Source of the DNA: Straminergon stramineum
Taxonomy: Eukaryota > Streptophyta > Bryopsida > Hypnales > Calliergonaceae
DNA: 64,000 bases
Direction: 5' to 3'
NCBI GenBank assembly: GCA_963920665.1
Contig: OY987263.1
Span: 34,832,547-34,896,546, forward strand
In this document: piece after piece, positions 37,151 through 50,572 of the stretch
Layout: every line of letters starts with the position of its first letter
Numbering within the stretch: the first letter of the stretch is position 1
Notes under the pieces: model-generated
Seen by the model: only the letters and a program-made list of their open reading frames with translations
Databases searched by the model: none
Told to the model about the DNA's origin: nothing
Translations under genes and position numbers: made by a program

Positions 37151-40100
37151 TTACTTCGACGGACTGTCAACGATCACTCTGAGACACTCTGCTCTCAGAG
37201 GCGTTTCTGAAAAGATTGCTTTCACCAAGTGTTGCACCTGAACATAACATGACACGACATCATTTGACTGCCTAAATCAAAGACAATTCACTAGAATCCC
37301 CTAATAGGCACTTGTGCCTACAGTGTCCTAACAAAAATATGACAAAAAACACGTTCAAATGTGGTTGAGCTTTGAAGAACTACTCAACCCTAGATCCAAT
37401 GGAGACCCACACTGCTCCGGACCATGAGCTCGTCCATTGAATTATTCTCACACTGCTCTTCGTGTAAATAGGGACTCGATTTAGGTACATAATACAAATG
37501 CATTACTGTGGACTACGTAATTCTAGCCTCGTACCTCAGCAGCTGAGAATCCACACGAAAGCAAATCTCCACTTTCCCATGACTGTGTGATCGGCCTCAA
37601 AGACATGTCCAGCAGGTCTGCAAATGTTCAAGACTGACGCCTTTAGTAAAACATAACTCTACGAACGGACAACCTTCCTCTCACTACTCGTCGAGGTTTG
37701 GAACGATTCATGAGATAGGCGAACAAAGTTTTTTTAAAAAGCAAGCAACTCGCTCTCAACTGCTTGAGGAAAACACGGAAATAATTAGAAATAACTCCAG
37801 GACGATTATTCTGCAATGAACAAAATAGACTCAGGAACCCGATCTCTGCCTGTTAGCACTTATCCCAATCAGTACAGTGAACAGTACATTGACCAAATGA
37901 ATTTGGCTAAGGAGCGGTTTACACTTCTCCAGAAACTGCTCGAGGACAAGCAAAAAGGTTTAGACATCGATATTTGAAGCCCATAGGGACACGCTGGTAT
38001 GACATTGAAAAACAAATAGGCTAAATTAGCCAAATCTATTGACCATTCTCTGGACTGCAGGTATTTGGAGCACTCCACAAAATGGGCAAGCAAACAAGGC
38101 CACTCATAAAATTTTACCATGCAAGCATCAATGATATTTTATCATTCATAGTCAAGATTCTTTCTCCGTGACTGAACAGACAAAGTGATAAAAAAACCCT
38201 ATGGACAGCTACCCAATTTTTCACCAATCATGTTACTATATTTAGTTAAATCTGTGGAAACGTCTAGTCCTCAAATGTAAACCCACCCTGATTGTCAACA
38301 AATTCTTGAACTTTCAAAATCCTTGAATGGAAAAAGAGCATGATGAGAATTCTAGAGACTGAGCCTTGCCTGTCAACCGTAGCAGCTTACGCCAGACCGA
38401 TACATTCGCAGGATCGCCATCAGTGTCATCTACCTCCTCGGTTGCTGGACCAAATAATGTTTTCATACTGGTAATCGCAGCAAGCATCAGTTCGCGTAGC
38501 TGCACACACAAGTGCATTCGCGGAAAAACACTGTTGAATAATATATTCCAAAAATCCGTAACAGACGAAAGATTCACAGAATCCTAAACCCCAAAAGGAC
38601 CAGGAATCCCAAATTGCGCCTCATGTTTATCGTGAGCAGGTTTGAGTAGGTCATATGAGTAAGTACTTTTGTTCAATTTTCTGGTGGCATTTTAAGTGTT
38701 TGGAAATGAAACCACATTGCTCAAAACATTTTAGGTAACTGACCGGATTATTACCATACACTATGATTCTAAGCTCCAATAGAGCATTACCTTTTCTCCT
38801 TCTTCTACAGAAATGTCGTCAAAAGCAAGTACTTCATTGATAAGACGAGAGACCACCGCATTCACGAGCTTGCCGAATGCTACTTCATACACACTTGCAG
38901 CAAGAACAGGTTGCCACACTGTCCGAACAGTCTGTAACACATTCACTGCCTGGAGAACAATCGTAAATTCCAGGATTATTACCCTCTCGGCTTACCCAAA
39001 GTCGTTAGAAGCAGAAACAGGTTTCTCTTACATAAGCTCTGCTTGGTGACAAGAATAATGGTGTAGCTGCCCATCTAGAACAGGTCATACTAGAGGTCAC
39101 ACTGCTAACTAATGGGCGGTATATCTGCACAAAAATTCCAATGAAAGAACAGAATTTAAAGAATGGTTACAGACCTGGCTGATTGCATGACTGCATGTAT
39201 CGTAATTTTTCCTTTGTTCGAGATACTGGAAGCCGTTTGCCTTGTCAAGAACCTGCATGAATTTACAAGAGTCAAGTATTAAGTGGCACTTCACTGATGC
39301 AGTGTTACAAACAGATTTGTAACGGATTTGAAATAAGACATTAGGGTAGGATAAGGAAAATGACAGGAAGTGATATGGCATCAAACCTCCATGAGGTCTG
39401 CAGTAATTAGGTGCATTTGCTTCTCAAGAATTTCGCGACCCAACTTTTGAAACAAAGGAGCTAAATCCACGAATGACATGATTCCCTGGACATTTGAAGG
39501 AAGAGCTGGATAATACTGTACAAGAACAACACTGTATCAGCCCAACATAAACAATATTTGGTCATGTACCCCACCCCACCCGGTTGCAAATTTCTGGTAC
39601 ATAAAGATGGCTATTCTAAACTACTACATTCATCCCTTAAATATATTCAAGTGACACGTTTAACTCTAGGGCCAATACTCGAAAGTAACACCATAAAGAT
39701 TCGTCAAGTGCAGATACCAAAGCTAAGAGGCCTAAATATCAGCATACATAACAGATAGTCGGCAGGATAAGAGCTCAGACCTGGAAGTGAAGATAGAGGA
39801 CATGTTCAGCAACGTGGAAACAGTCATTGTGGCACAATACAGCAATTTTGTGGATACTATTTAACTGTTGCATCACCTGAACAAAGACAAAATACAAAAT
39901 CAAAAGAATTAACGGGGGTGTAGGATCCAACGAAAACTATCGTGCATCCCAAAGGAGCTACAGAATCTTGAATCCTTAATCCTCGAAATTAGATCAAGAT
40001 AACTACGTAGGCATTCAAAGGCTAAGAGAGATGATAATCGTAACCAGGTCTCACCAATCGTAATGACTGACCTTTACAGGGACAATGGCAAGGTAAAGAA

Positions 40101-43100
40101 GTATGGCATCCCAAGCACCAAGGTAGAGCTCCATTGCTATGGCGGGACTAGACTTGGACGCATCCTGCAGCCACATGTAAAAAGATTTAGTTGAGTTGGA
40201 AATTAAACATCATCAAATCTAGTATTGCTCTCTTCATTATTGACACAAATAAACCATTAGATAAGTTTCAGTACGTAGGATAAACTTGCCATTTACCACA
40301 CCCAAAAACCACACAACAACCATTGCCATTTACCGAACCGCATCATCCAATTCAATTGCGATAAGAACAAAATTTTGTATCACTGCCCAATGGCTGCACA
40401 CTGGGCGGTGAAGGTGTGCAAGGAATATTTAACTAGATTTTAGCTTCATCGCCTTTACATTGCAATAAAATTTATACGAAGAGACATTTTTGCATTCTGT
40501 TTTTTGCATGTGAATCTTAACATGACAATTAATAATCACACCAAATTTTGAAGCATGCAAGTCTCTATATTTATGTGGGGAAGGATTTGAATTTTGTCTG
40601 TGCGGTGATTGGCAAGTTTACTATACCAGTACAACAACGGGTCTCTTGATTACTTTCATACATGGAAGAGGGCTGGAAGAACTAATGTGCTACGCTTAAC
40701 AATGAAACAAATGAATACTTACAAACAATCTGTTTAGAGCACGCTCCTACAAACAAATGCCATAGTATTCATCCCGGTTTATGTGTAGTAAGTAATCAGA
40801 AGATTATTCAATCAATTGAAATTAACTTCTTAAAGACCAAATGACCAAAATTAGCCGCTTCCATATCTTTAGGAGTTGAAACAGATCGTTTAGGAAGCTT
40901 CAAAAGTTGTGACAATAACGAGAAGAAATCATATCCTATATTTTTGAACGATAATAAATAAGCTGCGAAAGTTACTATTATTGACTATTAACTTCCAATA
41001 TGGAGTTTCTATATTTAGCTTGGGTACTTAGGATAATGACTGTAAATAGTAAGCACACATGAGAATCACGTGGAAGTTGAACCTGCAGTGTTTGATGTAC
41101 TATCTCCAGGAGCTGCTTCACCGTGAGGGTAATGAAACATGACTCGGTCTGGAGCAACGATATGTTGTCGCTGCCATCCGCGACCTGTACAGGCTCCTCT
41201 TCTTGATTGGCCTAAAATTCACAGAAATCATCGGTTAGAAGACTGAAACTCGATAAAAGCTAACAACTTTCTGGGGTGCACTGCTGAAAAGACAAGATGA
41301 AGTATCCGACACATGAATCTATAAATCTAACACCACAGGCGTAAATTAGAAATCTAAGCGTACAGGATATACTTGCAAGTGCAAGTATCAACCTGAAATA
41401 CACATTCAAAACAGAGGGACGAAACCCTTCACAGAAGATGAACTCGAGATTTTAGTGTGGCCACTGAATGCACCACCCACTGATTGCATTAAAAACATGT
41501 TGAGATTACTCGGACCTCTCAATCACTTTGAGGTTTCTGAAAGAACACAAATATACCCTAAACAGTAAAAACCACGAAGGGAGACATCGAAGTAGAATAG
41601 ACCAGACATACCACATGAGATTTATAATCAGATTTTATCAGTAAATCACGTGCTCTTGCCATCACGGACTTCCTTTTCTTAACAGCAAAATGAATTTCCA
41701 CGTCGGATGAGAAGCTGCGAAGCTTATCCCCACGAGATTCATCCCAGTCCGGAATCAGGCCAGATCTACCCAAGGATGTCTCGAACTCGGCAGTTGCCTG
41801 TGCCAACTCCTGAAAGCTGGCGAGCTCTGAGATCTCAATAGGGACGGCCTACACAAGCAGCAAAAGAAAATCTTATTAAGAGGTAGATCCTTGTTGGGAA
41901 AATCTATTATTTCTCTGTGATAGACTCGACCGCCAAGACCAAGACCAAGACAAAAGAGTCTACAATAGATCATGGCACGGCCGACGAACTATCTAGGAGA
42001 TCAGAACAGCTGGATTTTCATACATCAAAAGAAACACAAGCTTGCGATAAGGCATACTCTAACTGTTGACGACACAACAGTGAGATTTAAACAAGAAGTA
42101 AAGTTGATGAAAGCGAAATATCCAGTCTAAAATCCCAAAGTGGATCGAATTGCAGGCCACCGAACATAGTAAGTACCTTGCTAAGGTAGTTTGCGGTAAT
42201 AGATTCTGTCAATTGAGGCCAAATAACACGGCCTAGAAGCGCCATCCATTCATCATTATCAACCAGTAAGTTGGTCCGAAGAAACTTGAACACTTGAAGC
42301 AGCTTCGCAAACATCTCCACGTGTCCCATCACATGTGTCTGAAAGATTCTGGTCAATATTAGCCATACGTGCACTCAAGATTGGATGCATCAAGATCAAA
42401 GATTCAAGGTTTGCAAATGATCAATTCAGTTGATCATATTGTGAAAAGCATAATTCAGATGGGACCAATTGCATACCACCAGAATCACTGAAGATCATTG
42501 CATGTGCAGGTCAAAAAATAAATTAAATTCGTCAAAAGAAACTCCCATATAACCCACATAAAACAGACTATGAAAACATCAGGCACAATTTGAACCTTTT
42601 GGTCCATTTGGGGTTAACGGTCAATATAGTTGAGGTTTCTACTAGAGCACCAAACAGACAAAAGAGAGGTCTTGTCGGCACATTATGAGGTCGATATGAA
42701 GGCATCAAATAATTTACTGTTACGCAGATGCTATTGAGATATGCAAGACCAAACTGAACGAAGTAGTCCAATTCAAAATTGAGAGTCTGACACTCTTCAC
42801 TATCCATATATTGGTAGCAGAAGGCGAATCTAGTAACTCGAAAAATTCAGATAGAGTATGCCACTTGATTACATGAAAATGGATGGCAAGACGTCGATTA
42901 CCTTGCTTGTACTTGAATTCCAGCTGATAACTGCTCTCCCTTGTTGATCCAATTCTTTGGCATCTATTGCAAATCCAGGATCTTGAACTATAGGATCTAT
43001 TATTTGCTTGAAGAGCGAGTCAGCTGTTTTAGCTAGCCTGGTGTCCAAGACTCCTATATTCTGTTCCGTAAGAAAATTGAGAGTTAGCAACGAGATCACT

Positions 43101-44442
43101 CTTGGTTTACCACGTGGGAATGATCGTGAATGTAATGCTAGCATAGTTTATTCTTCAGTACAAAATGGTATCAATAAGCGACAGGAGTTCAGAAATACCA
43201 TTTCAACACACAGACATTTACGACAATTAAAGCGATCCAAATGGAATAAGTGGTTCAATCTCAGAAGGTTCTAAAGTGGTAGCACCAAAGGTACAGAAAG
43301 TTGCTTGCATACATGCATTGCAGAAAGAATGGCGCTTAATTGCACTTCATTAACGTTCACTCCTGCCTTGCTGTCGCTGCAAGAGACATGGGAATAGATA
43401 GAGAGCTCGCAGTCGCGTAAGTTTATTACAACGGCTTTATCAAACACCTCCTCCAGGAAATTTCCAAGCTGCACATAACCAGTATCAGAAAAAATTAAGG
43501 AGGACACCTAATTGTGACAAGTATCTCAATGGTAACACCCGATAATCTTGCAGGATGAGTATATATTGGCTTTGAGAATGAATTCCACCTTAACATAAGA
43601 TTTCGTGTTTGACTTTAGGTCGTCTATCAGTCAAACTTTGAACCTTAGTAACTTTTGCACATAGTACCAAAATAACACATTCTTTGATGCATTGCAATCC
43701 TTTGTGAGATGCTAAAAAAAATATAGATATTCATTTGGCTTCTCTACAGAAATCTCACGGAATTTATTTAGATCATTGGCGAATTAAAAGCATCCCAAGT
43801 CATACATCCACACAAAGCCATGCAACCGAAATGGAAACCCTAATCTCCTACCTGAGCATAACACTTCGCCCACTCGTCTTCCAAAAGACGAAACGCCTCC
43901 ACATTCTCCCCCTTCCTCTCCTCGTCATCCCTGTCTCCAGTCCACCCACCCGGAAGCTCCAGCCATTCCCGAATCTCACACAATTTCGTCCCCGACTCCA
44001 CAAACTCTCCTACATAAAACGCCCTCTCCGCCGACTTCAAACCCTCGCGCACTTTTGCAATAAATTCCACGGCAGCAAGATACTCCCGCTTCTCCACCTG
44101 CTCGTTCCGCAACTGCTCCGCCGTGACTGCCAATCTGCAAATCTCGCTGTCGAAAGGAACCTCTCCGTCCAGACCTTTCAAGATCTTGTTCACGTCATAC
44201 GCAAGCGTCTCCACTCCTCCGCTGGCGACGTGTGCATCTTCAACTATGCTCTGAAATTGATCGTAATTTGAAGTGAGAATCTCCCGGAGTTGAACTTTGA
44301 GCTGGTCCGATCGGGTGTGCAGATTCTCAGAGAGGATGCGGAGATCGGAAGCGGACAGAGGGGCAGAGTCTTCGGGCTTGGATCCGAGAGAAGAAGTTGT
44401 GAATTCTCGCAGGTCGAAACCTGCAGAGGATCTTTCCATCAT
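37151..44442 (-). CDS. ZW10: ZW10 homologue (plant MIP1-type NRZ/Dsl1 tethering and RZZ kinetochore subunit), 15 exons
   Basis: ZW10 is part of the NRZ/Dsl1 complex (with RINT1/MAG2 and NAG) that tethers Golgi-to-ER vesicles, and in many eukaryotes also of the RZZ kinetochore complex. Exons on the minus strand: 44442-43852, 43468-43313, 43060-42902, 42338-42177, 41848-41612, 41211-41083, 40746-40723, 40164-40072, 39876-39781, 39515-39387, 39252-39175, 38949-38791, 38499-38370, 37617-37535, 37237-37151. The product is 770 aa, right for the family. Recognisable segments are LSASDLRILSENLHTRSDQL (start), LDTRLAKTADSLFKQII, EIHFAVKKRKSVMARARDLL, CHNDCFHVAEHVLYL, and the C-terminal VQHLVKAIFSETPLRAECL. 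Exon 7 is only 24 bp. The intron after 38370 has a GC donor (ACAG|gcaagg) that restores frame. An in-frame ATG at 44568 would lengthen the N-terminus by 42 residues; I prefer 44442. Confidence 0.95.
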
Positions 44443-44830
44443 TGCGAGAGGAAAACTAATTAAAATCGTCTCCACTAGAGTTTGCGATTCATGTTTGTTG
44501 GATTGCGCGGGAATCTGTGAGACATCTTCGGGCAATGGTCGAAAATCGAAACCTAAAAACGTTGACAATCTATGTGATGACTCTTGTGTGTGGAAACACT
44601 AATATAAAGTATCGTCAAATCATTCTTTGCCTAAAATTGCGATTGAAAATTTCAATTGTCTACTCTAGAGTTCGCGTTTGCGATTGCGCAGGAATCGGTG
44701 AGACGTCTTCGGGCAATCATCAAAAATCATCGAAACCTAAAAATGTTGAAACCCTAAGAAATGACTTGTTCGGAAGCCCTAATGGGAAGTACCGTGAAAT
44801 CATTCTAATTTCTAAAGAAGATTGAGTGGT
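44443..44830 (-). promoter_or_regulatory. ZW10 upstream region with a tandem duplication of about 185 bp
   Basis: Sequence at about 44465-44640 recurs at about 44650-44820. Both copies contain GTGAGAC(A/G)TCTTCGGGCAAT, then CGAAACCTAAAAA(C/T)GTTGA, then TATAAAGTATCGT or GGAAGTACCGT followed by AAATCATTCT. It overlaps the expected promoter and leader. Confidence 0.7.
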
Positions 44831-47800
44831 GTCGAAGAAGAAGAAACTCCGCCTGGTTCAAACACGAAGTGGAAAAATGAAGGGCTTGTTGGGGTAGTTC
44901 TCTTAACTGTGCCACGTGGCAAACACGTGGCAAACATAGAATTTAGAATATTTTGCTGAAAGTTTGCATGCATTTAGAATTTTCCACCTCATTCGAATCC
45001 ATGCTCTAAAAAAAAGTCCATTTGGAGGTTTGGTAAGGTGTATTGCGTTAGCAAGTAGATCTCAAGTATTCCTATTCAAATTATAATGTGTAGCTATTCT
45101 ATTCTCTAACATAAATATCATCCTCTAATTTAATTGTATAAGGATGTTGCAAGTTTACTTAAAAGGTCAAATGGATTAATTCATTGTTAATTATAGAAAC
45201 AAAGAATGCATCTATCCGTCCAATAATCAAAGTATTTCAATGACATGGGTCATAGAAGAGACAACATCCTTCTAGGATAAAACATTACTAATTGAAAAGT
45301 CTACAATCTTGTATGTAATTTTTGGAATCTCAAATATAGTTTAGAATGTTATTACTCTTAAAACTATAAATTATAATTCTACTAAACAAAAAAAGTTAAC
45401 TCTTAAGAATCAACTATTCTTTAATAAATGTCATTTCTACACATATACATATAAAGAGATATACATATCAAGCTTTTCAAGTTTTGTTTTTCCAAGATAT
45501 TTTTGTCACACTTATAAAACAAATATTTCAAGATTAATCGACAATAAGATATATTCTGGTCACACAAATAGTGGGTGGTGCATCTATGAGACAACATGAA
45601 AGCAAATATTCATAGATTAGTTAATAACCTTGAAAAAGTTTCATTCTTCATGCAAAATCAAACAAAGTCAAAGTTTGCCCAAAATTGTGCTACAATGACA
45701 CTCTCATATGAAAATAATTTTGCACCATCCACATGATTGCCTAGAGCTACTTCAAATAAATCATGTACTATTTATCTTCCTCTTCAACTATAAAAATAGG
45801 AGTTTACGCACCAATATTATTCACGAAAGGTCCAAGCCATAATAAATGAGAAGCTACATAACTTAATTCTAGTATAATAATTGCAATGTTTTGGAACCTA
45901 AATATTTTTTATTTTCTCTAGTATATTTACAATTATAGCTTTTATAAACATTGTAGCTTAGTCCCATTATGTAACATACTAATGGTATTGAATAATTGTT
46001 TTATTTCCAACAATTTTTTGCATATTCCAATATAAATAATATAGTATAGGCTCACAATCAATAATATTCCCCCTATCTAAAGTGATCATAAGTCAAAGAA
46101 TACCATGCATTGATGGATGATAAAGATCCTTATTTACTATTATGGATTTTGTTTTCATAGCAAGCATGGTCATATATGACACTCTTTTTCATTCATTAAA
46201 AACAAACATTAAAGCATTATCAAAATTTTAATTTATTTATGATAAAGAACTTAAATGACGCTTATATTTTCTGGACATAAAAAATATTGTTCCTAAATTA
46301 TATTATTTTAAATTAATTAATAATATATTATAATTAATTACTATTCTTTATTCTTTATTCTTATAAATAAATAATAATAATAACTTCAATTTTTTAATGA
46401 AATTCATAAAAATAAAAATAATGAATTTTTGAGGTTTAAAGCAAAATCAAATTTATTCATACTCACACTGCAAATTTGCAATGTACTATGCAAGTAAGAT
46501 AAAGGTTATGGAACCAATCAATTCTACAATCACTACTAAAAACATACAAGGGTCATTGGAAGAAACATTGGTCATATTCTTCATCACAATTGGAATGATG
46601 TTGTAATCATCTACTTTAATTTTTGAAGCAAAAGTCCAATGAACATAAAATTTCTATTGGAGATGTCTAACTTGATGGTAATAAGATCCTTTATTTTTTA
46701 GAAATTTTTAAAATCATTTACATTTAAAATTCAATTTTGTTAATTTGTCACACTATGAGATTTAGGGGTTTCACTATGTTCAAAGTATCCAAATTGAATG
46801 GTCTAGGGTCGAAATTTTGGTGGTCTATTCCCACATTAGGTGGACATATTTATACTAGGGGGCATCTAAAAATATATAATTTTATGTCCTCTAGGTCCAT
46901 GCAAATAGGACTCCCTTGCACAAGCACTTCTGAATATTATAAATGGTTTCAACTTCATTTTTTTGGTGAAATTTGATCACCATCAATTCTTTAACAATGG
47001 CCAATTTTTTTGTTCATGATTTTTTATTTATTATTAATTTATACCTCCTTATATCTATTTTCTATAACAATTTTTTTTTTTTTCATATAGTATTTTTTTA
47101 GCACTTACAAGTAGTCCATAATACTTGCAATAGTACTTTTGGCCATTGATTTTTCCAATCAACAATTGTGATTGTTTTGCTACTTAGTATTCATAGTACT
47201 CCAGGTCTAAAATCCAGATTTTGCCAAAACACTACAAAAAATGCATGGTGTTTCTTGCAATGACCCACAAGTTGTTTACATTTATTTAGCTACCACTCTA
47301 CTAGTCTACCACTCAATCTAGGTTCAAGAACCAATGATTTCATGCATAAGACAACCTAGCCAATCCAGCAACATCAAACAATACAAAAAACATAACAACT
47401 TTTGAAGAGTTTGTTGAAATGTAATTAATTTATGTATTGTACTATGATAAAAAAAAATTCTTTAGTGGTACAATAGCAAAATCAAATTAAGAACTAAAAA
47501 AAAATTCAAAAACCGAACATCTCAACAATTTTTTCTAACAACATAGTAGCCTCTAACACTTATAAACTAAGTCTCCAATCATCCCATTCTAGATTAAGAA
47601 AATACTCAAACCTCTCCCAACAACCCGCCTACATCAAACAATGCATGCTTCATAAATGTCTCCTTCCTCATCACCCATGGCACCACCACCCAATCTTGCA
47701 TTGACATCATCATTATCCACGCGCTCTACGTCACCCACCCAATCCTAAATGCCTACTCTACCAATGCAAACATCTTTTCCCACCTCTTCGCTTGATATCC

Positions 47801-49169
47801 CTCAAATGTCTAGCCTCCTTCACTCTCTCTCTCCCACTAATGTTTTTTCCTACAAATTTTAGAATATAAAAGAATGACAATGATGGCAACTTTATATCGG
47901 GACAAAGGTCCAATTCAAAATTTTGCCAATTTACAAACATGGGGCCAACTCAAATAAAAGTCAAGTTACAAAATTGAATCAAAGATAATGGTAAACCAAT
48001 TATGCACTTTAGCCTAACTTTTTGGCACCAAATCATTGCCTTGTAAGCAATTGCAATATAAAAGATTATTAGATTGACTTCCAATATAAAACCTTTGGGT
48101 CCAATTGATGGCCCAATTTTAGGCTCTAAACACTTCTATTTGTTGATTTTGGTGGTTTCAAAATCAGGTCAACAATTATCCCTTTCAGGACCAAGTGTCC
48201 ATTTAACAAACACTTGAAAACTTAGGTAGGGTCACACAAAGTCAATTAGTAATGGATGCTCTCAAAATTTCGAGATAAGATGGGAAAATTCACCCCTTTC
48301 ATAGGAATTTTAATTTATTCCAATTTAATACTTGGATCAAAAGTTCTAATGTTTGAAAAAATTTGGGCAATTTGGACACCTTAAAGGCATCTTTTGTTTT
48401 AATCCCTTCATCAACTTTTGAAATGTGTCATGTATGTAATTAATAAAATATGGCATTATATTGTCAAAACAAAACAAATTTTGGTTCTCAAATCACATTC
48501 TAAAAGGGGTCAAACTTTGTTTGCTATATCAAGGGAATTCAAGAAAAAAACTTTTCTTCTAACTTCAAGCATTCAATGAAGTCAATGTTCTTGAAATTTT
48601 TCTAGCATATTTCAAATGGAAAATGGTTGTCTCTAACTTTTTACAAATTCAATTTCAATAAAAAATTTCCTCACTATACAAGAAATCATCAAGAAATGAC
48701 TAGTGTATTGCTAGTGCACTTAACCTCTTTGCATTTTAGGGTGATTAAGAGTAACTTAGACTCCATATTTGTTTCTTAAATTTTGCATGAATGTACCTAA
48801 AAAAGGGTTAGAACTCAATTCTTGAGAGATGTGATTCATCCAAATAAAAAGTTTACTCCAAGAGCACTCGAAGTCTACTAGTCCTGTTTCATAAGAATGA
48901 AAATTTTCAATTCCTCTTACTTCAAATGTTATAATCTTTCAATCCTCGGGGTTAAATGGACTGATTTGAAATTCTAATAAAAATTTTGATATCTTTAGTA
49001 CAACTACTAGTCACCATCATCTTCTAATCTTCATGTCAAAATTGGTTTCAAGAGATTCTAATAATTAGTGCAAAATTAAGCTATAAGGTTTCTTTGTTTG
49101 GGGAGAAAACTTGAACAATCCAAAAAGCAAAGAAAATTTTGCCACTTCTTTTTTCAACCATATTTGATT
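44831..49169. other. AT-rich spacer, no gene
   Basis: A GC-richer strip with a direct repeat of CACGTGGCAAACA lies near 44910-44935. The stretch 46280-46400 is almost pure A/T with ATTAATTA words and (AAT)n. Around 46700-47290 is a diverged relative of 30240-30480. Around 47630-47760 a short GC-richer piece has no open frame. Around 48165 TTATCCCTTTCAGGACCAA resembles the TTAA-type terminus. Confidence 0.4.
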
Positions 49170-49425
49170 TGAAGGTTTATATGTATGAGGGAATTTTTTC
49201 ATTACTCATTCTATTTTGATTGACGAAATGAAAGTTATGACAACTTCATTTTGCAAGCACTTATATCATCTCTTCACAAAAATAATATTTAAGGTTCATT
49301 TAATTTTTTGAACTCAATTTTTGCATAGATTTAGGGGCGGGGGAAGCAAAATCATAGGATGTGAATTGCTTGCTACAACATTCTCACAATAGGGATCAAG
49401 TTTTCTAAATTATTGTTTTGAGTTA
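49170..49425 (-). repeat. Probable family 1 repeat fragment (inverted, diverged)
   Basis: The phrases GAAATGAAAGTTATGA, TTTTGAACTCAATTTTT and ATAGGATGTGAATTGCTTGCTAC parallel the minus-oriented copy at 1550-1925. Ends are not defined. Confidence 0.45.
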
Positions 49426-50572
49426 TAAGAAAATTTCGTGACATTCACAGTCAATCTGAGCAGCCTTCGACTTAAAAGTTGAAACAAGGAACACGGTTTG
49501 GTGAAATAACATTCCTGTGGTCAGTACAAGATCTCGATCACAATCGAAAACACAAGACGCAAGGCACTTTGGAAAATTGAAGATGTCCATTCACATTTGA
49601 TGGAATATTTATAGATCTGTCGTCCGACATTCCCTAAACCATGTTGAGAATTTGAAGTGATGTGAGTATCCTATCACTGTACAGCCTAGCCATCAATTCG
49701 TGATCGATGATTGCCCGGGGTTGCAAGTCTAGATTTCTAAATTACACAACCGGTGAAGCTAGAACTCCTGCAAGGGCTTATTCTCCACGTACCGCGACTT
49801 CGGTAACTGTTTCACAAACCGAACAATGCACGATCAGACAGCAATTCCCCAAAGGTACGTAAGTGGCATATTCGAGGAAACGAATTGAAGCTCAGAATAG
49901 CCAGAGCTTTAAATAACTTGGAATATAACTATAAACGTCCAAGTCATCAGAGCTATATACAACTATGAATATAACCAGGATACAAGTGCCTAGAGCTATA
50001 ATTAAGTACATAGAGCTAGTGCCCAAAGCTTTGAAAAAGAAACTTTCAACGGAAAGCTAGCACTGGTATATAGATCTGAGGTTTGAAAGGGTATTTCAAT
50101 GAAATTGCAAAAGTGGTTTTCAGTTCATTTGATTGCTAAGACCGAGTATAGATGAAATTTTAGTGCAAAACTCTGTCATCATAACTAAAATTTTCAAATT
50201 CAATGGAAATTTCTTTCCATATCACGAGAATAGTTGGAGTTTGAATCATTACCCGAAAAGCCAGGGCGCCACCTCCAAATTCAAGCTCTGCTTCCGAATC
50301 TAAACATCACAGTTACAATAAGCTTCCATTCCACCAGCAGCTCCGCCAATTCAATGTCCTTTCCAACGCCGTGATCAAATCACGCCATTGAACTCGTTCC
50401 AGCTCAAAATATTCAAGCACATTGCCCAGTCACTCACTCCTCAACAACCCTGACAACTATTTCTACGAAAACATCCGAAGTGCAAAAGCTGCAGAATTCC
50501 AGGCAAAATCTAACCCAGGAACACTCAAAATCCCGGCTGTGCTAGAACTAACATCCCAAGAAGTCTCCCCAT
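49426..50572 (-). other. 3' flank of the MOCOS-like gene
   Basis: This is moderately GC-rich unique sequence. From 49900 to 50035 the words AGAGCTTTAAAT, AGAGCTATA and TAGAGCTATAA recur in a loose tandem array of about 30-40 bp. No exon is recognised, and the distal part probably includes 3' untranslated sequence. Confidence 0.35.

Noticed and set aside
43735..44271. 178-codon open frame on the plus strand
   Set aside because: It is antisense to ZW10 exon 1, whose minus-strand product is clearly conserved.
37151..44442. Assignment as COG7
   Set aside because: The long coiled first exon suggested an oligomeric Golgi subunit, but the conserved segments in exons 1, 3, 5, 9 and 15 follow ZW10 in order.
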